A program made the translations under genes and the position numbers. Below the pieces are notes generated by a model, which had not been told where the DNA came from, ran no database searches, and saw nothing but the letters and a program-made list of their open reading frames with translations. 64,000 bases of DNA from Mytilus trossulus (lineage: Eukaryota > Mollusca > Bivalvia > Mytilida > Mytilidae). Location: positions 53,142,955 to 53,206,954 of the forward strand of contig NC_086375.1 in the NCBI RefSeq assembly GCF_036588685.1. The letters are read 5' to 3'. This document shows positions 24,905 through 36,833 of this stretch, piece by piece; positions within the stretch are counted from its first letter, which is position 1; the number at the start of each line of letters is the position of its first letter.

Positions 24905-25100
24905 TGCAGTAGTTCTCCTCATGACCAGTGCACAGTAGTGAGGGACTGTTACATCACAACAATGCAAAGGTCATCAAGGGGAGATCCTTCAGAACTAGCT
25001 ACAGATACATGAGATTACTCCAATAGTGATTCTCCTCATGACTAATGCACAACAGCAAGGGTTAACATTGCTACTGGACAATATTCATCAAGGGACGGTG
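24905..25100. repeat. Imperfect 120-bp direct duplication
   Basis: TTCTCCTCATGAC..GTGCACA and TCATCAAGGG..CTAGAACT..CTA phrases occur twice, about 120 bp apart (from about 24913 and 25032). It lies immediately 3' of the LINE relic at 25167-25565 (minus strand) and may be part of its 3'UTR. Confidence 0.55.
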
Positions 25101-25166
25101 CTCTAGAACTCACTATGGAGAAAATATAAAGTTCAAATTACAAGTAGTAGAGGGAAATAAATCCCA

Positions 25167-25565
25167 TTAAAACTTTTCATATTTCTTAATGAACATGCAT
25201 AATTCTGATAATAAATTCTCATCTTCATTATTCATTAACCATATCAGTTTTTGGTTAGGGTCAAGATTTTGAAAATTCTTGCAGCAATTATTTATCATTG
25301 TTATCATGTTTTTCCTTTGATCTGATAAACTATCACAGTTAAAAAGAAAATGTGTTTCATCTTCGACCTCATTACTACAACATCTGTCACATATTCTATT
25401 GTGTCGGGGAGTATTACTATATCTACCCCTCTCTATAAGTAAATGGTGAGCAGATATGCGAAATCTTGTTAGACTTCGTCTATCTTCAAATTTTTTAACA
25501 AGATGTACAAGATGTTTCAACAAAAATACATGTACACGTATGTTATACAACAATAAAGATGTCAT
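25167..25565 (-). pseudogene. 5'-truncated retroelement C-terminus with zinc-binding block
   Basis: A 132-residue frame with the block found after the RNase H or RT domain of many LINE-type elements: SLTRFRISAHHLLIERGRY, then NRICDRCC-x(n)-EDETHFLFNCDSLS (a CxxC..HxxxxC zinc-knuckle-like pattern) and a C-terminal hydrophobic/charged tail. No RT catalytic motif lies upstream in frame. The frame is intact, but the element is truncated and unlikely to act alone. Confidence 0.65.
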
Positions 25566-25844
25566 TTATATTTAGGATTGGATCAAATACAAATTTATAC
25601 ATATATATATATATATGTTTGTTGGTCCCTACTATCCTAAAATTCAAAAAAGTAAAATTTCAGCAGAAACATATTTATTTTAGTTATTCACACATGCCAG
25701 TAAATGTCTTTTAAAAATAAAATGAATTCACTCTTATTGATTTTAAATTCATTTGATGTTATAATTTGTAGAAAAGGGAAATAACTGTTGTTAAAATAGT
25801 TCATAAATTAATGAAATACAATAGATAGAAACAGAAATACGTCT

Positions 25845-26060
25845 AGGTTGGTGAAGACTAAGTCGAATATGATTCAGAATAGGTTGAGTATGGTTGAAAC
25901 AAGGTTAAATGTGGTTCAGACTAGGTCGAGTATGTTTCTTACTTGGGCTAGAATGGTTATTATTTGTTGAGTATGGTTCAAACACATATAAAATTGATCT
26001 GGTCGAATAAAGTCGAGTGCAAGTTCAGACTGTTAATCATAGTTCAGAATATAGTCGAGA
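25845..26060. repeat. Degenerate 20-24-bp motif array, right
   Basis: Iterations of GTTCAGACTAGGTCGAGTATG-like units (AGGTTGAGTATGGTTGAAAC, AGGTCGAGTATG, GTTGAGTATGGTTC), the reverse complement of the motif at 23960-24175. The two arrays flank about 1.7 kb that contains the LINE relic. Confidence 0.5.
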
Positions 26061-26182
26061 AGTGTCGAGTTAATTCCAGACCAATTCAGATGTACATAAC
26101 TTTGTAGGAGTGTAGCATTTAGTTATATTCTTTAATTAAATAGTGAAAAATCGGTTAGCTTATAGAGTTGCATAGAAAAGTA

Positions 26183-26231
26183 CATCTTCTCTAGAGCGGG
26201 AGTTGATCGTAACCCATGGCTAGCGAAGATG
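26183..26231. mobile_element. 49-bp hairpin element, short form
   Basis: Begins CATCTTCTCTAGAGCGGGAG and ends GGCTAGCGAAGATG. It is flanked on both sides by the perfect 9-bp repeat AGAAAAGTA (26174-26182 and 26232-26240), a target-site duplication. Its right portion matches the right arm of the 84-bp element at 43208-43291. Confidence 0.75.
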
Positions 26232-26240
26232 AGAAAAGTA

Positions 26241-27555
26241 TGGTTTTATCAGAGTGTTATAAAGGAGTATAAGTTTTTTTTTCATATAGATTTATTCAAG
26301 TGTAAAATTTGATATCTAACAGCATATAGTTATAGTTATCTCTTCTGTTGAATTATTCATAAGACACTGTTTCGTATTACAATATCAGTTTTACGGTTGC
26401 TTCTGTAAAATTCGATACAATTAAATGGTCACAACAATTTATAAATGGAATATGTTCACAGCGCTATGTCTGAATTTACATGCATCAGGAACGCTCAAAG
26501 CAACACAAACATGTTATAATAAACGAAACAGTTGCAAAGCTGTATAACCAAAAAGGCCTGAAATGGTAACTAAATCCATTTAATGTTGCCTTTGGTAGTT
26601 GAAACTATAATTTCTTAATTCTTTATAATATTATAATCTGACAATTTATCATAGGTTTGTCATATATGATGTTAGAAGCGAAATATTGACTACTGATCTG
26701 ATGATACAATTGAGGAATTATGATGTAACTGGCTAGAGATTATTATCTCGTGGAATTGACAGAGCCAGTGAGTGTTCGGGGAGTTGGTACTTCAACTCTT
26801 TTCGATTTTTATAAATTTCGTTAACGATTCATGGTGTTCCTAGGGAGGGAACAAACCCTTTCAAAATGTCTGGTTCACCACTGCGGTGTGCTTAAGTAAG
26901 TTAGTTGTTCAATATCACTATATTTATTCAAATCAAGGAAGTAGTTGTAATTAACTCATGTCTTATATCAAAGTAAGTATAGCAATAAAAAAAAACAGCT
27001 TCTCGTCTGATTTTGGTATTTCTCACAAAGCAAAACCTATATGCAATACTGGAGAGATTGTACTGGTCTACCAAATTAAACAATTTAAACTCAATTCATA
27101 ATGAGCAAGCTCTGTTGATTTTTGTTAAACTGTTACCAATTAAAACTGATATGATAACACAACCTGATACCAAAATTCGTTGACAACATTTTTGGTTGTC
27201 CCCAAAATTTACTTTAAAACATTTCAATGTTATGACTAATTTTATTTTCGACTGATTGTCCCCGAGGGTATCACAAAATAAAATATAGTTGGCGATTCGG
27301 CACTGATACAATTTTTAACAAAGTTTTTATAATTATTCGTCAATAAATTAGAAATTAATAAAAACTAAGGTTCAAACGTCAAAGTTTATCTTAGATGTAT
27401 TTGATTATTCTTCTTATACTCCAACATATACTTGGGTTTCATTTTTGTTGTTGCTTTGGACTTTTGAAACATTTCAATCAAAAGGCAGACATTTTGATAT
27501 TAGGGAGAAAATATAACTTAAAATGCAGAGCAAAATTGTCTGCAGGAGTAAAAGC
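26241..27555. other. Noncoding DNA
   Basis: Small B-module phrase CCCCGAGGGTATCAC at about 27260-27274. No supported gene. Confidence 0.4.
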
Positions 27556-27559
27556 TAAA

Positions 27560-29467
27560 ACTGAGAATGGAAATAGGTAATGTGTCAAAGAGACAACAAC
27601 CCGACCATAGAAAAAAACAACAGCAGAAGGTCACCAACAGGTCTTCAATTTAGCGAGAAATTCCTGCACCCTGAGGCGTCCATCAGCTGGCCCCTAAACC
27701 AATATATACTAGTTAAGTGATAGTGAACGCCATACTAACTTCCAAATTGTACACAAGAAACTAAAATTTAAATAATACAAGACTAATAAAGGCCACAGGC
27801 TCCTGACTTAGGACAGGTGCAAAAATGCGGCAGCGTAAAGCAATATGAGATCCCAACCCTCTCCCTATACCTATAGCCAATGTAGAAAAGTAAATGCATA
27901 ACAATACGCACCTTTTAAATTCAGTTCAAGAGAAGTCCGAGTCTGATATCAGAAGATGTAACCAAAGAAAATAAACAAAATGACAATAAAACATAAATAA
28001 CAACAGACTACTAGCAGTTAATTGACATGCCAGCTCCAGGCTTCAATAAAACTCATTGAAAGATTATGATTTCATCATATGAACATCAGGCACAATCCTT
28101 CCGGTTAGGGGTTTAGTAGCATACCATCATAACATATATGAGAAGAACATAACCCGTGTCATGCCAACAACTGGTATTTGAATAAATGTGTTTAGTTCCG
28201 ATGCAAAGACTCTAAAAGTGAATCAATATTAACGCCAAAATATGCAATCTTTAATGACCTGACAACAGTATCGTAACTATATCCCTTCTTAATAAGACTA
28301 TTTAAAGGTTTTGTTAGTTTCTGAGGTGAATACTGACATTTTTTAGCTTTATAAAGAATATTTCTATAAAAAAATGGATGTGAAATAACTGAACGTATAA
28401 GAAGTCTGCACGTTGAGCTATATTTGCGAATGGTGTCCTTGTACCGATGATAAAATTTAGTAAATGTTTTGATTAGTTTGTGATATCGAAAACCCTGGTG
28501 TAATAATTTTTCAGTAATACATAAATTTCTCTCGTTAAAATATAAAACATTGTTACATACACGAGCGAATCGTACAAGTTGAGATATATAAACACCGTAA
28601 GATGGTGACAAGGCAACGTCACCATCTAAAAATGGATAATTAACGATAGGAAATGAAAAATCATTTCTTTTATCATAAATTTTAGTATTAAGTTTTCCGT
28701 TATCGATATAGTAACATTAACGGTACCAATTTTTCTGCACCAGATGCGCATTTCGACAATACATGTCTCTTCAGTGATGCTTGTGGCCAAAATATGTAAA
28801 ATCCAAAGTTTATATAAAAGTTGAAGAGCTATAATCCAAAAGTTCCAAAAAGTATAGCCAAATCCGTGAAAGGAATCAGAGCTTTGCATGAGGGAGATAC
28901 ATTCCTTAATTAATAATATTTTTTCACATTTTGTAACAGCAAATAAATTTAACAACACATAAAATCCGTATTTTCATGCCAGTACCGGAGTACTGGCTAC
29001 TGGGCTAGTGATACCCTCGGGGACTAACAGTCCACCAGCAGAGGCATCGACCCAGTGGAAGTAATAACATTAACGGTACCAATTTTTCTGCACCAGATGC
29101 GCATTTCGACAATACATGTCTCTTCAGTGATGCTCGTGGCCAAAATATGTAAAATCCAAAGTTTATATAAAAGTTGAAGAGCTATAATCCAAAAGTTCCA
29201 AAAAGTCAAAAAGTATAGCCAAATCAAAAACAGTATATCAAGATCGAGGAAAGGGCAGTGGTCATTGTTAGTATTAACTTTATTAAAAGTAAGTTCAACA
29301 GGATAAATTTCTTTAGTATACATACTAAAGTCGTCATTATTGAGAGCCAAAATATCATCCAAATATCTAAAAGTATTATATGATTTGTTTATCTCTGCCT
29401 TGTTCACTTTTGTACGTTTTATAAAATCCATGCCATAGGGTCGTTCATAATTTGGAAAAACAAACAC
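27560..29467 (-). pseudogene. Decayed reverse-transcriptase retroelement, interrupted
   Basis: Minus-strand RT relic. Positions 29467-29236 encode the catalytic region with FRYLDDILALNN (YLDD box), IYPVELTFNK and CPFLDLDI. Positions 28710-28192 resume the same protein with NGKLNTKIYDKRNDF, FPIVNYPFLDGD, SPSYGVYISQLVRFARV and HKLIKTFTKFYHRY. The two halves are split by an A-B-A repeat insertion at 28711-29228. The 3' part at 28190-27560 matches 32580-33155, which also lies next to a copy of this RT. The YLDD plus YGVYISQL family is abundant in bivalve and cnidarian genomes. I suspect a Penelope-like element, but no GIY-YIG endonuclease is visible. It lacks an intact N-terminus, so it is nonfunctional. 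Confidence 0.7.
28711..29228. mobile_element. A-B-A repeat inserted into the RT
   Basis: Two copies of module A (28711-28872 and about 29065-29226; both start TAACATTAACGGTACCAATT and contain ATGCGCATTTCGACAATACA) bracket one B module with GATACCCTCGGGGAC. Copies begin 354 bp apart. The flanking RT reading frame resumes on both sides, so this is a clean insertion. Confidence 0.8.
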
Positions 29468-32400
29468 GATTGTCTCTCTTTATCCAATTCAACTGAATGT
29501 TGTTGAAATTACCGTCGTCACAAATAGTGACTAGATATTTATTTCGTGTTTCCATTTCCAATACTAAATGTTGGTATTTATTATTTTTCCTGAGGTTTTA
29601 CAAACACCAAACATGTTAAAAAGGGAAACATTCAAGCCTTTTTTCCTATCCTCGATATACAATTTTTTTAATTTTGTTAATTTCTAAATCATTGTAATAA
29701 TAATATAGTAAATTGACGTCAATCTTCCGCATTTCAAAGCTACTTTCTATTTACTAGATTTCGCTTTCATTAGTTTCTGCTTTTGTGAAAATGATGCTGC
29801 AATATCAATACTTTTGCACTTTTGTTACCTTTGGGAGTTAACCTTTTGGCTTAAGTTATTTTGGAACCGTTTCCTAATGGCATGTTAACGTTGTTATCAA
29901 TAGCAGTTCATTCAATTATGTGATTGTCTCCCAAATGAGGACTACGTTTTAACAACTATGTTGCCTTACCGGTCATCTCAACTGGATGTACTACGCCTGC
30001 AAATGTTTTCAATGGTTTATCTTAATCATATTTTATGTTGCTTCTGTCATGATTTCTTTCATTATTTGAATATTGTGTTTATCGAATTCATTGTGTTCTA
30101 CGTAACGGTCAGAGTAAGTTATCCTTTCTGGAAATTTGTTCTCAATTTTTTTTACAACATTATCGAAAATGTTGCCTAGAGAATTTAACACTGAATTCAC
30201 TTGTCTGTAAGAGTGCTAATGTCATATCAATCAAAGTGTTAAGATCATCATGTCCAATTATTTCGGTTTCAGTTTTTTGTCTTGTTAGTGCTTTGTGTAT
30301 TTGCGTTTAATTTTTTTGTAATCCATTTTTACATTGGAAACATTTTGCTGACGTTCTCAATTAAACACTAGGAATTATAAAGTCCAGTATAGTGTAATAC
30401 CATTTTCCAAATCCACGTCAAAAGCGAGACAACTCTGAAATTTATAAATTAAGAAACTATTTAGAAATTAAGGTTTCAACTCCTTCAGGCAAAGTTGACC
30501 TTAGATGGTTTGGACTATTTTTATATCCTCTGTAGTCGTATAGATCTTCAACTATTTTGGTTCTTATACATCCTTGGCTTACAAATATTCGGTTTTGAGC
30601 CTTCCTGATGAAGGCCGCGCGTCTGGCGTATGTACAAAATTTAGTCCTGGTATCTATGATGAGTTTATTTATGTTATTTCTGTAAATGAATTGAAATAAA
30701 TATAGTCAGTTATCAATCTTATTGAGAAATAGTTATCCGCATAGTGATTAAATCAAGAATACAAAGATAATTTGCGAGTGAAATGCGTTTCACAAGATTT
30801 CACAAATAAAATAAAGAATCCAATTCACTAAAACAATGTAACCATATCCTCCAACAAAAGGAAAAAGAATAAGTCATGTAATTTAAGTCTTAAACTAATA
30901 CAATGCTAATGATAAATTGCCAAACAATTACAGAACGAATGGAACGCTTGCTTGATGACAGTTCCCGGCCAGCGAACAGTTACCGTCACCGGACATTTTT
31001 GTATCAGTTCCATGTTCTTCGTAAATAGTGTATATTACAGTTCAGACACTATTTGTTTTATCATTCGAAAAAAAAATCACCATTTCTTTACATATCTATG
31101 CACGAAAATGGCAAGTTTTCTATTTTGTAGACGTGTCCATGAAAGTAAAAAGTGCAGGTACATTGCATTAAGACGCTGTCAATTTTATTAAACTCACGTG
31201 TTCATATTTGGAAATATCTAAGTGTGCTTTTACACTAAAACTTTTATTATCAAAATAAACAATCGGCCCCGTAAATGACAACACATCATGCCGTTTACTA
31301 TTAAAGTCATGTTCATTAATTTAACTCAAAGTATCATATTATATTTATAACATACTAAATGTTTATCCAAATTATAAAAAGGTCTAAACTAGTCAATGTT
31401 CAAGGCATGGGCTCGATTATATGTATCATCGTTTCGTGTGTATTTTCGTTTCAAATGAACATGAATTCAATGAGGCCAAATAATTCACTTGCAAGAGAAC
31501 AATTCCTCATCGATGTTTCTTTTGACAAAATTAAACCATGCTGACTGCTAAAAGTATTATTTCACTATTTCACTTTGATCAATCATTGAACAAAAGAACA
31601 TCATATTTCATTTTTTTTGTATATCGTAACAAGTGCCCCTTTAAGTGTTTAATCTACTAAATATTCAGTTTGCGAGAAAGGAAAATTGCCAGTGTGGTTG
31701 TCCGACAAGCAATTTAACCAATTGTGTCCTATTCCCGATTGTTATATTTTGACTGTGTGTGAATTCGCATTGCGGTTGATATGCGCGTAGCCTGTCTGTC
31801 GACGCACTCAATTTTGCTCTTTTTATGAGTTCGTTCGATTTCATGGGGTTTTAAATTTTTCATTGTTTGTCTCTTCTTAGTCTTGACTTTAACATCGGTG
31901 AACTTCTGTCGCCTTAATGTATTTTTTTCTCATCTGAAGCACTCCTCTCTGTTTGGTATAGCATAGCAAGATCTGTCATTTAAGATTTATCCAGTAAATA
32001 TTTATTTTAAGTTATGAGTAGAAGAAAACCTCCCAAGTGACCGTAACTGTTTTTCATATCCATAACATTTATGTAGAACTTTCATTATAAAAAATGACAC
32101 TATTTAACGGGTTTTCGTTCATACGTTACAAGTTATAATCTTTAAGTATACATTTATTACATTGTATATCATTACTGTTATCACCAAAAAGGACTAATGT
32201 GTTGGGAGATCATTTTTGTTTTATATTTATCTATACTTTGTCAAATTCTCAACTCAGAACATGAGTATGTAGCTACTTTTTTGGCGGTACGGTGGTCACT
32301 TTTCTGACTATCATTTATTTAGTTTGTCCTACGAACATCGAACTACCCAATAGGTGATGTAATAACAAGTTGCTGTTTGCCGTTACCCATCGTTATAATT

Positions 32401-32575
32401 ATGGATTCGCATTCTTGGTTATGAATGCATAATTATAAGGATACACTTTCTTGTGATGAAGAAGTTTAACCACTTAAAACAAACATTCAAAAGTAATATT
32501 GGCATTTGTCTCTTACAACCTTAAGTATTATTTTTTTTACTTTATTAATATCTTTAAAGATTGCCTTTAACAGAG
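29468..32575. other. Noncoding DNA
   Basis: No supported gene. A reverse A-module fragment (GCGCGTCTGGCGTATGTACA) is at about 30617-30636. The G+C-richer stretch at about 30940-31020 has an open frame of 79 codons but no recognisable product. Confidence 0.4.
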
Positions 32576-32579
32576 AACC

Positions 32580-33870
32580 GAGAATGAAAAAGGAATGTGT
32601 TAAAGAACAACTACCCGACCAATGAGGAGAAAAGCGCCCAAGGCCAAAAATAGGTTTTCAATACTGCGAGGAAATCCCGCTCCGTGAGGCGGACATCAGC
32701 TGGCACCTACACAATACTATATATTAGTTCTGTGAAAAAGACGACACACTAACACCAGAAATATAAAAATTAACCAACATTTGTTTTAAAACCAACACAA
32801 AACTTACGAAGACAAATGCAAAAAAAGTGGCCTGATCAACGTGCCTTCGTCACCTTAACTCTCCCCTATATCTCCAGTCAATGCGGAAAAATCAAACGCA
32901 AATTGCAAAACGAATAGTTAGACAAAAGAGTCCGATTTCAAAAAAGTAAACTAGAGGAACTCAGCAAAATGACATTGACATACATAAATAAACAAAGGAT
33001 TGCTGTCAGTTACTGACTTGTCAGCTCCAGACTACAATTGAACTGTTTGATCAAACTTGTCCTTCTCATATGAAAATCAATCACAAATACCTCATGTTAG
33101 GTGTTAAACTCTTGTATCATGAACATCACCCGTATCCTGCCAACAACTGGTTTAAGAAGAAAAAAAGGTTTTTTCCTATGAAAAATATCCAATTTGTGAA
33201 AAGTAAAAGCACAAATATACTCCGAAGAAAATTCAAAACGGAGAGTCCCTAATAAAATTGAAAAATAAAAAACTCAAACACATTAAAACAAATGGTCAAC
33301 TATCATAATCCTGACTTGGTACAAACATTTTCTGATGTGAAAAAATGTGGAGCTAGCTAAACCTCTCACTTGTATGACAGTCGCATAAAATTTCATTATA
33401 TTTATAACAATGTGTGAACAAAACAAAAAGACAAAAAAGGTAAAAATGTAAAATATAGGACTACAGCAGTGAACATTGTGTTATTATCTTAATCACTATA
33501 AAAAGAAATTATATATAAACAAACATTAACCATGACACTATACATACTAATTCCCCAAAAGTGCCATCTTAAATGACTTGACTGGCAACAGTATCGATAA
33601 TGTATCCCTTGTGAATAAATAATTTTAAGATTTTAAAAGCTTTTTAGGTGAATGATGATATGTTTGTTTTTAGTATAGAATATTACCATAACAGATGTGA
33701 TGTGAAATACCTGAACGTATAAGGTGTCTCTGTGCTGATTTATTATAACGAAAGACGTTCTTGCAGCTATGAACATTTTTTGGAAATAGTTGGTGACATC
33801 GAAAACCCTGATATAAGAATTTTGCAGAAGAACAGGGATTTTTTTCATTAAATTCAAATACTTACATAAG
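32580..33870 (-). pseudogene. Second copy of the YLDD-type retroelement
   Basis: Positions 33870-33545 align base by base in pattern with the RT coding segment at 28520-28220 (shared phrases include ACATCGAAAACCCTGATATAAGAAT and GTGAAATACCTGAACGTATAAG, cut here to short form) but contain many frameshifts and stops. Positions 33155-32580 match the 3' region at 28185-27560, with CAGCTGGCACCTACACAATA, GACTTGTCAGCTCCAGACT and CTGCCAACAACTGG. A family-3 repeat is inserted between the two parts. Same minus orientation as the first copy. Confidence 0.6.
33230..33420. repeat. Dispersed repeat, family 3 copy
   Basis: Shares TCACTTGTATGACAGTCGCAT and ATAACAATGTGTGAACAA with 50740-50960 (phrases shortened). 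It interrupts the retroelement relic at 32580-33870. Confidence 0.55.
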
Positions 33871-33949
33871 CTTTTAATTTGCGTATTGGTGAGTTTGTTT
33901 TTCAACATTGGCTAGATGTATTTTGGAGGGTTAATATCTAACAAAACAT

Positions 33950-34240
33950 GTTTAACCCCGCCGCTTGTATGCGCCTGTCCTAAGTCAGGAGCCTTTTGGC
34001 CTTTGTTTGTCTTGTAAGATTTATAATTTTAGATTATTTTTATATTTCGGAGGTAAGTATGGCGTACATTATCACTGAACAAATACACATTTTTGTTTGG
34101 GGCCAGCTGAAGCACGCCTCTAGGTACGGGATTTCCCCGCAGTGTTGAAGACCTATTGGTGGCCATGGGCTGTTTGTGTTTTTCTCTGTGGTCGAATTGT
34201 TGTCTCTTTGACACATTCCCGATTTCTATTCTCAATTTCA
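33950..34240 (+). repeat. Isolated retroelement 3'-end fragment
   Basis: Reverse complement of the terminal part of the 27560 and 32580 elements: CCTGTCCTAAGTCAGGAGCC, GGCCAGCTGAAGCACGCCTC and GTTGTCTCTTTGACACATTC. No RT coding sequence accompanies it. Confidence 0.65.
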
Positions 34241-35085
34241 ATCTAAAAAAATATAAAAATACAAAACGTTGTTGAATCAATTACACAAGCGGATTTATGT
34301 GAATTTAGCGAGCGAAACTACTTTATTCTATTATTCATTTTAACTGTAAGTGAGAGAAAACTCTTCCGTCAAGAAAATAAGCCAGCTGCAAACCCAGATT
34401 TAATTCAACGTTTTCATTGGAAAATGTGTGTTCCTTGTCAAGAATATGACAGTTGTTTTCCACTCGTTCCGCTAGTTCATAAAGTTGAATTTTGTCAGTT
34501 TTTATGGACTACCCTATAGTTTGGTATTTTTCTTGAACTTTTTTAATTCTGACTCTGTATATCTGCTTTGATATAAAAATATATGAGCTAATTAATAACA
34601 TTTCTTTATTGAATAATATTGAAATTCTACTAGAAAATTTTGCATGACTAGCTTGAAATGCACGTAATAGACATTATTCGAGCTTTGGCATTAAAGATTT
34701 TCTCAGTTTTTTTTCGATAAACTCTTAACTCTTCCTTTTATATTAGTACTACTACTCTTTGGAGACATTTGAAGAAAAAAAAAGGAAAAAACTCTAACCA
34801 CACTGCAATTTTTAAGACGGCCCGTAGCACCTGTTTGAGCGGATTTCTTTGCAAAGATAATATGAATTGACATTGTAAGACGTGGTATCTACTAATCGTA
34901 CCCGGAAAGTAGTATATATTTAAAACAAAATACTTCCCACGCATAAGGGTTAGTTTATAACTTTGTAGCATATGTGATAAGAAACATGTAAAACAGACCA
35001 AAATTTATCTTTTATTTCGTGCTTGAATTTTCAAAATCAATCCAAGTAGTGTACATCATTATACATGAATACGTGCACGGTGTCT

Positions 35086-35870
35086 TCTCATTTATCCAAC
35101 TTTTTAAAATAAGGCATTCTCATTTAGCCAACTTCTTATTTTTGTTAATTATTCGGTTGTTTATTTAGTAATAATAAGGTGTCTTTCTCAAGTTTGACAG
35201 TAAATTTGTTCCTGTATGTTTTTATATTATCTAAAAAATAATATATAAAAATGGCGATAGTAAACTTGTTACATTTTATTTTTAAGTAAAATTTAGTATA
35301 TATTAAATAATCAATAGATGTTTCATCAATTCTACAGAAGAAACCCACAAATCAGTAATATTTTTATATTAACACAAACGGAATAATCATAAGAAAGGAT
35401 GTTAGTGCGACTATATGTGGTACTTTTAAAACGTTTAATAGTATAGATATATATTGTTTGAATTTTGTTCTGTTCAGTCTATTTGGATCATTTGGTCAGA
35501 GAAACAGAAAAAAAAGAATAAAGTGGATCTATTACACACAGAAAAACTCCATCTCATTGACAAATCTCTTCATGAATAAAAGTGCAACTGATATTTTTCT
35601 ATCCAGTTCACATTTTAATTAACGGTTAAAAAACACTTTCATATGATTAAAATTACATTAACTTAATGTCAGTTGCACATTTTAACATGCAATGCTAAAT
35701 AATACTTCAGAAAAATTAATCCGGGTATAATTTTCAGTCTTATTTTTCACCTGTCATTCAACCCAAACTCTAATTGAAAAACCCTTTGTTCTTCATTGCC
35801 TTTGATCTCATCTATCCAACTTTTTTTTTACCTTTACAACCTAAAATTTTAAAAAGTTGGATAAATGAGA
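35086..35870. mobile_element. 785-bp element with 24-bp terminal inverted repeats
   Basis: TCTCATTTATCCAACTTTTT at 35086 is repeated in perfect inverted form at 35847-35870 (24 bp). A second, imperfect direct copy of the end follows the left one (CATTCTCATTTAGCCAACTT). The right end itself forms a hairpin with a CTCATCTATCCAACTT phrase at about 35808. Interior noncoding. Confidence 0.55.
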
Positions 35871-36597
35871 ATGAACCCAATACACTGGCATTTCTCGTCT
35901 TATATCCGACACAGCGCATTTCTTTCTAAAAAAAAACAGCCAATCATAACAACTCAATTAGTTACCCAAAATACCACTATCTGCAAACTGAGTGCTTAAA
36001 TTTTACCGACCGTGCAAAGGCTGTATAGCCAGTCAATGTCGTTAAACATTTATATTTGTTGTGCTTAATTTTATATTGCGGCGATTGGTTTGTGCTATTT
36101 GCATTAGACATCCGGTTTGAAATATGTACACTCCCAATAAATAAATGGAATAGCCGAGCCTTAAAATGTAAATTGAACTAGTAGCTGTATACTAGTATAT
36201 ATGTTTCGGACCATATGAGTATTTGGACCATACGCGTATGGCCATGACCATATGGGTATATACTCATATGGTCCGACCATACGCGTATGGTCGGACCGTA
36301 CGCGTATGGTCGGGGTAATTAACAGGTACATTTATATGCTTAACTCTTCATATCACCCTTTTAGATGTCACGTCATTAAAAAGACACCACCAAAAGTTAT
36401 TTTATCATAGATCTATTAAAAATTAATAATAACAAGATTAACAAAATAAAATAAGCAGTTTCACACAGTATTTCATCACTAGTCAAAACTATAGTAAACA
36501 CATTTTTTTCAATACCGATAATTAATTATGTTTGATATTACGAGTGAATGGCAAAATGTTACGGAGGCCGATAAGGGCCATTCAAAAAAAAAAAATT

Positions 36598-36833
36598 ATG
36601 TCGTAATTACGACATAGCATGTCGTAATTTCGACATATTATGTCGTTATAACGACATCGCTATGTCGTAATTTCGACATAACATGTCGTTTTAACGACAT
36701 CGCTATGTCGTAATTTCGACATAACATGTCGTTATAACGACATAGCTATGTCGTAATTTCGACATAACATGTCGTTATAACGACAAAGCTATGTCGTAAT
36801 TTCGACATATCATGTCGTAATAACGACATCGCT
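36598..36833. repeat. Array of 11 dyads, left arm
   Basis: Eleven short palindromes of the form ATGTCGT-(4-nt core)-ACGACAT at about 22-bp spacing. Cores alternate among AATT, TATA, TTTA and AATA types, and some units end TTCGACAT. An AT-rich TATATATAAAAG follows at the inner edge. Confidence 0.9.

Noticed and set aside
28626..29467. Two separate proteins sharing a WIIALQLLYKLWILHI segment
   Set aside because: The shared segment is the translated A-module insertion; the real sequence is one interrupted reverse transcriptase.
36598..36833. CRISPR array
   Set aside because: The regularly spaced units are self-palindromic with no unique spacers, lie in an animal genome and form transposon arms.
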